In this document: in pieces, positions 1-5,304 of the stretch
Position numbering within the stretch: position 1 is the first letter of the stretch
Layout of the letters: the number at the start of each line of letters is the position of its first letter
DNA from: CAZVFH01 sp964626415
Lineage (GTDB): Bacteria > Patescibacteriota > UBA1384 > XYA2-FULL-43-10 > CAINNR01
Reading direction: 5' to 3'
Assembly (NCBI GenBank): GCA_964626415.1
Contig: CAZVFH010000045.1
Span: forward strand, 1 to 5,321
DNA length: 5,321 nucleotides
Translations under genes and position numbers: made by a program
The notes under the pieces: generated by a model
The model's input: only the letters and a program-made list of their open reading frames with translations
Told to the model about the DNA's origin: nothing
Databases searched by the model: none

Positions 1-13
1 TAAAAGGAGATAA
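1..13 (+). other. Possible last codons of an upstream gene ending in TAA
   Basis: A TAA at 11-13 is followed by CTACGC, just as the secA stop codon (TAA 2823-2825) is followed by CTACGC. By that analogy an upstream gene may end here with Lys-Arg-Arg. Other frames stop at 1-3 and 39-41, and too little sequence is visible to name a product. The bases AAAGGAG at 3-9 look like a Shine-Dalgarno site, but no ATG, GTG or TTG follows at a useful distance. Confidence 0.22.
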
Positions 14-15
14 CT

Positions 16-91
16 ACGCTGACTGGGTTACGCTGAAATAACGCAGAAAATTCGGATAGTCAGCGTTAATTCAGCGTGATAAAATCAGCGT
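16..91. repeat. Nested palindrome built from ACGCTGA units before secA
   Basis: Left-hand units lie at 16-22 and 30-36, with a variant (ACGCAGA) at 41-47. Reverse-complement units TCAGCGT lie at 60-66, 71-77 and 85-91. The core arms 30-44 and 63-77 pair at 14 of 15 positions, the only mismatch being A38/A69. The outer arms 16-22 and 85-91 pair at 7 of 7. Both arm pairs share the same axis at 53.5, so this is one symmetric structure and not scattered repeats. The unpaired tip is about 45-62. The right side overlaps the extended -10 element at 77-85. There is no T-tract after it, so it does not look like an intrinsic terminator. Its function is unknown; a dispersed palindromic element or a regulatory site are both possible. 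Confidence 0.8.
77..85 (+). promoter_or_regulatory. Extended -10 promoter element of secA (TGATAAAAT)
   Basis: TG, one base, then TAAAAT matches the extended -10 form that can work without a good -35, and no convincing -35 is seen upstream. Transcription would begin near 91-93, giving a 5' leader of about 12-14 nt before the ATG at 105. The GTG at 90 would fall outside or at the very edge of the transcript, which supports the ATG start. A closely similar element, CGTGATATAAT, precedes the methyltransferase gene. Confidence 0.5.
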
Positions 92-104
92 GGTAATTGC
101 AACT

Positions 105-2825
105 ATGTCGCTATTTTCGAAATTTTTTTCTGATTCGTCAAACAAGGTGGTCTCGCGCTACCGCGGTTTTATTGATGCTGTGAATTCCTTTGAAGAAGAA
201 CTAAAAAAGAAAAAAGACGCAGAATTAAAGAAATTCACCGAAAAATTCCGCGATCAAATTAAAAAAGTTGGTGGTGACAAAACCCAAGAGGACAAAATTC
301 TAGAAGAAATTATGCCCGAGGTGTTTGCAGTTGTTCGCGAAGCATCGCGGCGAGTTTGGGGCGAGCGGCATTTTGATGTCCAATTAATTGGCGGCGCGGT
401 TTTGCACAAAGGCGAGATTGCCGAAATGAAAACCGGTGAAGGAAAAACTTTAGTTGCCACTCTTCCACTTTATTTAAATGCGCTAACCGGACGCGGAGTC
501 CATCTCGTCACCGTCAACGATTATCTTTCCAAAAGTCAGGGTGAAGGAATGGGTGAAATTTATAATTTTCTTGGGCTTTCAGTTGGCATAATTCAAAATC
601 AACAAATTTCATATAAATTTGAAAAAAAGAAAAGTTATAAACATTACTCCGAAGTTGACGGCGGAAATCTTATTCCCTGTTCGCGAAAAGAGGCCTACGC
701 TTGCGACATAACTTACGGCACAAACAATGAATTTGGTTTTGACTATCTGCGCGATAATATGGCACCAAATTTGGAGATGTGCGTTCAGCGCGATTTAAAT
801 TATGCGATCGTTGATGAAGTTGACTCAATTTTAATTGACGAGGCCAGGACGCCTTTAATTATTTCGGCGCCGGCCGAGGAATCGGCAGCACTTTATCAAA
901 AATTTGCTTCACTTGTGCCCCAGTTAAAAGTCGAAACTGATTATACTGTTGATGAAAAAGATCGGGCGGTAATGATAACCGACGACGGAATTAAAAAAGT
1001 CGAAAAATTATTAGCTGTCGAAAATATTTATGAAAGTGCTTCGATTGCACTCGTCCATCATCTTGAAGAAGCGCTGAAGGCCCACGTACTTTTTCGAAAG
1101 GATCGCGACTATGTTGTTCGCGATGGAGAAATTATTATTGTTGACGAATTTACCGGTCGGTTGATGGTCGGTCGCCGTTACTCCGAAGGGCTTCATCAAG
1201 CGATTGAGGCGAAGGAAAATGTCGAAGTCAAACGAGAGTCGCAAACGATGGCAACAATTTCCTTTCAGAATCTTTTTCGACTTTATAAAAAATTAGCCGG
1301 TATGACCGGAACGGCGGCAACTGAAGCCGAGGAATTTTATAAAATTTACAAGCTTGATGTTACCGAGATTCCAACAAATGTGCCGATGATTCGCAGTGAT
1401 CATCCGGACAAAATTTACAAAAGCCGTGAGGGGAAATTAGCGGCGATTGTCAAAGAAATTTCCGAACGACAAAATATAGGTCAACCAGTTTTGGTTGGCA
1501 CTATTTCAGTTGAAAAAAATGAAGAACTTTCAAAGTTTTTGAAGCGCGCCGGTGTTAAGCATGAAATTTTAAATGCTAAAAATCATGAGCGGGAAGCAAA
1601 AATTATTCAAAAAGCTGGGCAACGCGGAGCAGTTACTGTTGCCACCAATATGGCCGGTCGCGGAACCGATATTAAACTTGGCGAAGGAATTGCTGATTTG
1701 GGCGGTCTGTATGTAATTGGCACCGAGCGGCATGAGTCGCGGCGAATCGATAATCAGTTGCGTGGACGAAGTGGACGCCAAGGCGATCCGGGTGAGTCGC
1801 AGTTTTTTGTTTCGATGGATGATGATCTGATGCGAATTTTTGGCGGTGAACGGATGAAGTCGCTTATGGGTCGGCTTGGGCTTCCCGAGGATATGCCGAT
1901 TGAAAATAAATTAGTTAGCCGGTCAATCGAATCGGCACAAAAGAAAGTTGAAGGACACAACTTTGATATTCGCAAGCATTTGGTTGAGTATGACGATGTG
2001 ATGAATTCACATCGAAAATATATCTATGGTAAACGCCGACGAATTTTGGAATCAGAGGGAATTAAAGATGATATTTTGGAGATGATATCAAGTGAAATTG
2101 AGGGGATGTTTACCGCACTTGCTAGTGAGCCGGAAAAAATTCAAAAAGAAGTTGAGGCAATTTTTGGACAAGAGATCGGCAAAGTTGTTTCGGTGGAAAA
2201 AACGATTGAATTCGGGAAAAAATTATACGACGAGCGAGAAAAAAAATTTGGTTCGGATATTATGCGCCAGATTGAACGAGCAGTTTATTTGCAACATATT
2301 GATATGCTTTGGGTTGAACATTTGACAACAATGGAGGAAATGCGAACCGGAATTGGTTTGCAGGGCTATGCCCAAACCGATCCGCTTGTTGCCTATAAGC
2401 GCGAGGCCTATCGCTTATTTCAAGATTTACTTTCTGCAATTTCTTCTGGTGTTATTCGAGCAATTTATCGAGTCGAGGTTCAGGTTCAAACGCCGGTTGT
2501 TAATCGAGAGCTTGATTATCAAGCGCCGGATGCTAATGAAATCGGAGATTTTGGAAAAGATCAAAATGCAAAAATCAAAAATCAAAATGACAACTCAAAA
2601 ATAAAAAGTAAGCTAGAAAATTCAGTTGGAGTTACAACAACAATTCGTCAAAAAGGCACCCACCCTTCGCTGGAAGCTACGGGGGGCAAGAAATCTGTTT
2701 TCGACAGAATGGAAAATCAAAGTGCTGGTGAAAATCAGCCGATTCATGTCGGGAAAAAAGTCGGCCGCAACGATCCTTGTCCGTGCGGCAGTGGCAAAAA
2801 GTACAAGAAATGTTGTGGGAAGTAA
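105..2825 (+). CDS. secA: Preprotein translocase ATPase SecA
   Basis: SecA is the ATPase motor that pushes unfolded preproteins through the SecYEG channel; it works in the cytoplasm and at the inner face of the membrane. From the ATG at 105 the protein has 906 residues, close to E. coli SecA (901). Visible in order: N-terminal start MSLFSKFF; Walker A MKTGEGKT (108-115, Lys114); Walker B DEVD (237-240); preprotein cross-linking region between about 225 and 370; second nucleotide-binding domain with TNMAGRGTDI (514-523) and QLRGRSGRQGDPG (551-563, arginine finger region); helical scaffold and wing region to about 785; and the zinc-binding tail CPCGSGKKYKKCC (892-904, Cys892/894/903/904). A Lys-rich insert near 168-192 precedes the conserved EAYACDITYG stretch. 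A GTG at 90 would add five residues, but the ATG gives the typical SecA start and fits the promoter position. No Shine-Dalgarno site is seen. The linker at 818-863 carries two repeat-derived segments. Arginine is almost always CGN (53 of 55). The identification is secure. Confidence 0.98.
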   Translation: MSLFSKFFSDSSNKVVSRYRGFIDAVNSFEEELKKKKDAELKKFTEKFRDQIKKVGGDKTQEDKILEEIMPEVFAVVREASRRVWGERHFDVQLIGGAVLHKGEIAEMKTGEGKTLVATLPLYLNALTGRGVHLVTVNDYLSKSQGEGMGEIYNFLGLSVGIIQNQQISYKFEKKKSYKHYSEVDGGNLIPCSRKEAYACDITYGTNNEFGFDYLRDNMAPNLEMCVQRDLNYAIVDEVDSILIDEARTPLIISAPAEESAALYQKFASLVPQLKVETDYTVDEKDRAVMITDDGIKKVEKLLAVENIYESASIALVHHLEEALKAHVLFRKDRDYVVRDGEIIIVDEFTGRLMVGRRYSEGLHQAIEAKENVEVKRESQTMATISFQNLFRLYKKLAGMTGTAATEAEEFYKIYKLDVTEIPTNVPMIRSDHPDKIYKSREGKLAAIVKEISERQNIGQPVLVGTISVEKNEELSKFLKRAGVKHEILNAKNHEREAKIIQKAGQRGAVTVATNMAGRGTDIKLGEGIADLGGLYVIGTERHESRRIDNQLRGRSGRQGDPGESQFFVSMDDDLMRIFGGERMKSLMGRLGLPEDMPIENKLVSRSIESAQKKVEGHNFDIRKHLVEYDDVMNSHRKYIYGKRRRILESEGIKDDILEMISSEIEGMFTALASEPEKIQKEVEAIFGQEIGKVVSVEKTIEFGKKLYDEREKKFGSDIMRQIERAVYLQHIDMLWVEHLTTMEEMRTGIGLQGYAQTDPLVAYKREAYRLFQDLLSAISSGVIRAIYRVEVQVQTPVVNRELDYQAPDANEIGDFGKDQNAKIKNQNDNSKIKSKLENSVGVTTTIRQKGTHPSLEATGGKKSVFDRMENQSAGENQPIHVGKKVGRNDPCPCGSGKKYKKCCGK
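2559..2610 (+). repeat. A-rich TCAAAA repeat embedded in the secA linker
   Basis: Four near-copies of (A/C)TCAAAA start at about 2560, 2574, 2581 and 2594 in a purine-rich run. Translated in the secA frame it gives a low-complexity stretch of Asn, Gln, Lys and Asp (about residues 819-836) between the wing domain and the zinc tail. From memory, this AAAATCAAAAATCAAAATGACAA-like sequence recurs between genes in Patescibacteria, so it is probably a dispersed repeat that landed in a tolerant part of secA. Membership in a repeat family is recalled and was not tested. Confidence 0.55.
2655..2690 (+). repeat. CCCTTCG...CGGGGGG hairpin repeat embedded in secA
   Basis: This short GC-rich patch lies in an AT-rich linker. 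CCCTTCG (2663-2669) can pair with CGGGGGG (2680-2686) over seven positions, two of them T-G wobbles, around a 10-nt loop containing GGAAGC. In frame it encodes GTHPSLEATGGKK (residues 851-863). From memory, Patescibacteria carry a dispersed repeat of the form CCTTCGCT-AAGCT-TCGGAGG followed by CAAG, and this segment also ends in CAAG. It is best read as a copy of that repeat taken into the reading frame. Confidence 0.55.
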
Positions 2826-2826
2826 C

Positions 2827-2857
2827 TACGCCGATTTTTACGCTGATTAGACGCTGA
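2827..2857 (+). repeat. Three ACGCTGA direct repeats just after the secA stop
   Basis: TACGCCGA (2827-2834), TACGCTGA (2839-2846) and GACGCTGA (2850-2857) repeat the unit seen on the left side of the palindrome before secA, again directly after TAACTACGC. The reverse-complement right arm is absent here, so no long hairpin forms. No T-tract follows, so a terminator role for the secA transcript is not supported. Confidence 0.7.
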
Positions 2858-2889
2858 AAGAGATATTGCGGAAAGTAGTTTTGATTCCG

Positions 2890-2898
2890 TGATATAAT
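2890..2898 (+). promoter_or_regulatory. Extended -10 promoter of the methyltransferase-nuclease pair (TGATATAAT)
   Basis: TG, one base, then a perfect TATAAT. The nearest -35 candidate, TTGCGG at 2866-2871, is 21 bp away and poor, so the extended -10 probably carries the activity. Only six bases separate the hexamer from the ATG at 2905, which places the expected start of transcription at or within a base or two of that ATG. The AAGG just before the ATG (2900-2903) is too close to act as a normal ribosome binding site, so a leaderless message is the simplest reading. Confidence 0.7.
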
Positions 2899-2904
2899 AA
2901 AGGT

Positions 2905-3801
2905 ATGTATAAACTAAAAGATCAATTTTATACAAAGCCAAATGTAGCCAAATATTGCTTTAAAAAATTTCAAAAAGTAGCTAGTAATTTAGGTGTAGAT
3001 TTAGATAAATATATTTTTGTTGAACCGTCTGCCGGCTGCGGTTCTTTTTACCAACTTTTGCCAAAAAATCGCCGAATAGGAATTGATATTGAGCCGAAAA
3101 AACTTTCAGGTGTAGACAGTGAAGGAATAATCAAATCAGATTATCTTGACTGGCAGCCCAATGATAAAAAGAAAAAATATGTTGTAGTTGGAAATCCGCC
3201 ATTTGGATTGCGTGGAAAATTGGCGTTAGCTTTTATCAACAAGTCCTATCTTTTCGCCAATATGGTAGCTTTTATTTTGCCGCAACTTTTTAACAGCGAC
3301 GGCAAAGGAGTGGCGGGTAAAAGAGTAATCGGATACAAGTTGGCGCACAATGAACATCTTTCCCCTGATTCTTTTATCTACCCCGACGGTGAGGAAATTA
3401 AAATAAATACCGTTTTTCAGGTCTGGACAAAAATTAACAGCGATAAAATAAAAATAAAACCAAGCAAGACCTGCAATGATTTTATTGATGTTTATTCCCT
3501 CTCCGATGGCGGGCTGCCAGCAAATACCAGAAACAAAGATATGATTGGAAAATGCGATCTCTACTTGCCTTCAACTACTTTTGCCGGAATGAAGGTTTAT
3601 AAATCTTTTTATGATTTGCCACACGAACGAGGTTATGGTATCGTGATAAAAAATAATAAAAAAGAAATAGAAAAGATTTTTTTAAATACCGATTGGGAAA
3701 AAGTGGCATTTTTTTCCACCAATTCAGCTTTAAATTTGAGAACGAGTTTGATTAAAGAAATAATAATAAAAGAGGGTTATTTTGATAGGAAATTAATATG
3801 A
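2905..3801 (+). CDS. DNA N6-adenine methyltransferase (NPPF type), modification half of a Type II R-M pair
   Basis: This protein would transfer a methyl group from S-adenosylmethionine to an amino group in a specific DNA site, most likely adenine N6. It has 298 residues. Motif X-like DQFYTKPNVA (6-15) is followed by motif I FVEPSAGCGSF (38-48), the acidic motif II GIDIEP (59-64), IIKSDYLDW (75-83, motif III) and the catalytic NPPF (97-100), then FANMVAFILP (117-126) and VFQVWTKI (170-177). This X-I-II-III-IV order with NPP(F/Y) is that of gamma-type adenine methyltransferases. The region after about 180 has no motif I recognise and may hold the target recognition part. The stop codon overlaps the start of the nuclease gene (ATGA, 3798-3801). 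The adjacent nuclease is the main reason to prefer a DNA target over rRNA or protein. About half of its arginine codons are AGA/AGG (4 of 8), unlike secA. Target sequence unknown. Confidence 0.82.
   Translation: MYKLKDQFYTKPNVAKYCFKKFQKVASNLGVDLDKYIFVEPSAGCGSFYQLLPKNRRIGIDIEPKKLSGVDSEGIIKSDYLDWQPNDKKKKYVVVGNPPFGLRGKLALAFINKSYLFANMVAFILPQLFNSDGKGVAGKRVIGYKLAHNEHLSPDSFIYPDGEEIKINTVFQVWTKINSDKIKIKPSKTCNDFIDVYSLSDGGLPANTRNKDMIGKCDLYLPSTTFAGMKVYKSFYDLPHERGYGIVIKNNKKEIEKIFLNTDWEKVAFFSTNSALNLRTSLIKEIIIKEGYFDRKLI
3787..3790 (+). promoter_or_regulatory. Ribosome binding site of the nuclease gene (AGGA)
   Basis: AGGA lies seven bases before the ATG at 3798, inside the last codons of the methyltransferase gene. 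Together with the ATGA overlap it suggests translation-coupled expression of the nuclease. Confidence 0.5.
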
Positions 3802-4358
3802 AAATATCAGAGATAATTTTAAAAAAAATAGCGGAAATAAAAAAGCGAAAACCGCCACAAAAATTTGATTGGGCTGGCAGTTTATATGAGGACACCCAGT
3901 TTTTGACTATTGATGAAAGAGGTCAGCTTGGCGAAGAAATTGCAGTTGATATTTTGAAAAGTTTTAAATCCAAAGTTCACTATGATTCAAGCATCACGGA
4001 GGAAACAAAGGGCTGGGATTTTGTTGCTGATGGTTTAAAAATAGAAACAAAATTGGCGACGATCACAATTGGAAGCGGATTATTTCAACATGAAAATATT
4101 CATCCGCAAAGAGATTTTGACGGCATATTATTTATTGATCTTGCTCCGAACGAAATATATCTGACTGCCGTTTGCAAAAAAGATATTAATTGGAAGGAGT
4201 TGCACCGAAGGGAAAACGGAGTTTATAAATGCGATTTTTCCATAGACCATATTAAAGGCAACAAAATAGCAAAGTTTAAAAAATATAAAACCGGATTAGT
4301 AAATTCTGCCGAAGATTTTTTCGAGATTTATAAATGGTTGGAGGGTAATTGCAAATAA
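3798..4358 (+). CDS. PD-(D/E)XK-like restriction endonuclease, partner of the methyltransferase
   Basis: This is the probable restriction half of the pair, cutting DNA that lacks the partner's methyl mark. It has 186 residues. A helix with acidic residues, RGQLGEEIAVDIL (41-53), precedes a hairpin-like segment with GWDF (Asp74) and IETK (82-85, Glu83 and Lys85), giving the D-x(8)-E-x-K arrangement of PD-(D/E)XK nucleases. FQHENIHPQRDFDGILFID (96-114) follows and resembles the core strand and helix seen after the active site in many small Type II enzymes. No signal peptide or membrane segment is seen. The gene overlaps the methyltransferase stop by four bases and has no promoter of its own that I can see, so it should depend on the same mRNA. 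No controller-protein gene is present. The nuclease fold is inferred from motifs; the function rests partly on the neighbouring methyltransferase. Arginine codons are AGA/AGG in 3 of 5 cases. Confidence 0.75.
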   Translation: MKISEIILKKIAEIKKRKPPQKFDWAGSLYEDTQFLTIDERGQLGEEIAVDILKSFKSKVHYDSSITEETKGWDFVADGLKIETKLATITIGSGLFQHENIHPQRDFDGILFIDLAPNEIYLTAVCKKDINWKELHRRENGVYKCDFSIDHIKGNKIAKFKKYKTGLVNSAEDFFEIYKWLEGNCK

Positions 4359-4380
4359 GACAATTAGTTGATCTATTTTT

Positions 4381-4384
4381 GGAG
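4381..4384 (+). promoter_or_regulatory. Ribosome binding site of the DUF3850 gene (GGAG)
   Basis: GGAG stands five bases before the ATG at 4390 and decides that start over the TTG at 4387, which would leave only two bases. It is the clearest well-placed Shine-Dalgarno site in the window. Confidence 0.6.
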
Positions 4385-4389
4385 TTTTG

Positions 4390-4653
4390 ATGGAAATCAA
4401 GAAGAAAATTTGGCCGGAGTATTTTGAAGTAGTAAAGTCGGGAAAGAAAAAATTTGAACTTCGATTGAATGATTTTGAAGTTAAAGAAGGTGATTTTCTG
4501 GTTCTTGAGGAATGGGATCCGAAAATTAAGAAATACACCGGCAGAACAATCAAAAAAGAGGTAACATCTGTCAGCAAGTTTAAAATTGATAAACTGTTTT
4601 GGTCAGAAAAAGAAATCAAAGAAAAAGGTATTCAAATAATTTCTTTTAAATAG
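4390..4653 (+). CDS. Small DUF3850 / ASCH-fold (PUA-like) protein
   Basis: This 87-residue protein matches the DUF3850 pattern within the ASCH/PUA-like superfamily: WPEYFEVVKSGKKKFELRLND (around 8-28), then EGDFLVLEEWD (33-43) and YTGRTI (49-54), ending in a short strand IQIISFK. ASCH-fold domains are generally thought to bind RNA or modified nucleotides and a few have hydrolase activity; no specific substrate can be read here. The ATG at 4390 is chosen because of its GGAG site. It begins 31 nt after the nuclease gene with no clear promoter between, and pcm follows 4 nt after its stop, so it may be the third gene of an operon. Whether it takes part in restriction, in RNA metabolism or neither is open. 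Confidence 0.8.
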   Translation: MEIKKKIWPEYFEVVKSGKKKFELRLNDFEVKEGDFLVLEEWDPKIKKYTGRTIKKEVTSVSKFKIDKLFWSEKEIKEKGIQIISFK

Positions 4654-4657
4654 TTAT

Positions 4658-5239
4658 ATGGTAGAAAAAAATTTGACTGACAAAGCATTTGCTCAAGTTA
4701 ATCGGACGAGTTTTGTTTTGCCAGAGTACAGTAATCAAGCCGATTTAGATATTCCTTTGCCAATCGGTTTTGGTCAGACAATCTCTCAACCAACAACGGT
4801 TCGGTTGATGTTGGAGTGGTTGGACGCAAGGGTAGGCGATAAAGTTTTAGATCTCGGTTCCGGTTCTGGCTGGACATGCGCATTATTGGCAAAAATTGTT
4901 GGCTCTAAAGGGAAGGTCCTTGCCGTAGAATTAATTCCGGAGCTTTTGAAATTTGGCAAAAGGAATTGTCAGCAAGCAGGAGTAAAAAATGTTGAGTTTC
5001 ATCTAGCTGGTAAAAAATTAGGTCTTCCTGAATTTGCGCCATTTGACCGGATTTTAGTTTCCGCCGCTGCCGAGAAACTGCCGAAAGAAATAATTTATCA
5101 GCTTAGAATTGGCGGCAAAATGATTATTCCTGTTGGCAATAGTATTTATGAAATCAAAAAAGAAAAATCCGGGTTTAAAAGTGTTGAACATTTCGGTTTC
5201 GTTTTTGTGCCGTTAAAAAACCCAAAGGAGGTAAACTAA
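4658..5239 (+). CDS. pcm: Protein-L-isoaspartate O-methyltransferase family protein
   Basis: Enzymes of this family methylate abnormal isoaspartyl residues in aged proteins, using S-adenosylmethionine, and so start their repair in the cytoplasm. At 193 residues it is slightly shorter than E. coli Pcm (208). The family signature IPLPIGFGQTISQP (32-45) is followed by SAM motif I VLDLGSGSGW (63-72), the acidic residue after the second strand (Glu91 in AVELIPEL), FDRILVSAAAEKLP (129-142) and the strand GGKMIIPVG (152-160). The C-terminus FVFVPL fits the family. The ATG at 4658 lies 4 nt after the DUF3850 stop and has no Shine-Dalgarno site; reinitiation or coupling is the likely mode. Arginine codons include AGA/AGG (3 of 6). 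The family call is firm, but that it repairs isoaspartate in this organism and not another substrate is inferred. Confidence 0.9.
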   Translation: MVEKNLTDKAFAQVNRTSFVLPEYSNQADLDIPLPIGFGQTISQPTTVRLMLEWLDARVGDKVLDLGSGSGWTCALLAKIVGSKGKVLAVELIPELLKFGKRNCQQAGVKNVEFHLAGKKLGLPEFAPFDRILVSAAAEKLPKEIIYQLRIGGKMIIPVGNSIYEIKKEKSGFKSVEHFGFVFVPLKNPKEVN

Positions 5240-5274
5240 GTTTTGGGGTTAGGGGATTAATTTTCGTTTTTTTT
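5219..5274 (+). terminator. Weak hairpin and T-run after pcm, possible terminator
   Basis: AACCCAAA (5219-5226) can pair with TTTGGGGTT (5242-5250) over eight bases with one bulged G. The loop of about 15 nt contains GGAGG and the pcm stop codon. A run of eight T (5267-5274) follows, but 16 nt beyond the stem, whereas a classical intrinsic terminator has it directly adjacent. It may mark the operon end, but the fit is poor. Confidence 0.25.
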
Positions 5275-5275
5275 G

Positions 5276-5304
5276 TTGACATTTTTTTCCGGTTTTGATA
5301 AGGT
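5276..5304 (+). promoter_or_regulatory. Promoter for a gene beyond the window (TTGACA-17-TGATAAGGT)
   Basis: A perfect -35 TTGACA (5276-5281) is separated by 17 bases from TAAGGT (5299-5304), which is preceded by TG at 5296-5297 as in an extended -10. Spacing is ideal. Transcription would start near 5311, so the window ends inside the leader or first codons of the next gene. The same TGATA core is used at the two other promoters in this window. Confidence 0.7.

Noticed and set aside
16..91. Palindrome before secA as an intrinsic terminator
   Set aside because: No run of T follows either arm, and an extended -10 element occupies the right arm.
90..104. GTG at 90 as the secA start
   Set aside because: It adds five residues not typical of SecA, lies at the expected transcription start of the promoter at 77-85, and falls within the palindrome arm; the ATG at 105 gives the usual SecA N-terminus.
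254..1975. Four reverse-strand open frames of 68-77 codons inside secA
   Set aside because: They lie opposite strongly conserved SecA domains, carry no recognisable domain, and have no promoter or ribosome binding site that I can see; they are shadows.
2559..2610. A-rich repeats as a CRISPR array or replication origin iterons
   Set aside because: The units are 7 bases with irregular 0-7 nt gaps inside a coding frame; there are no spacers of constant length and no origin context.
2092..2850. Forward frames of 74-83 codons overlapping the 3' part of secA
   Set aside because: They are alternate-frame readings of the SecA scaffold, linker and zinc tail, with no independent start signals or domains.
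4296..4619. Reverse-strand 107-codon frame opposite the DUF3850 gene
   Set aside because: The forward frame matches a known family and has a ribosome binding site; the reverse frame has neither and extends across the intergenic gap by chance.
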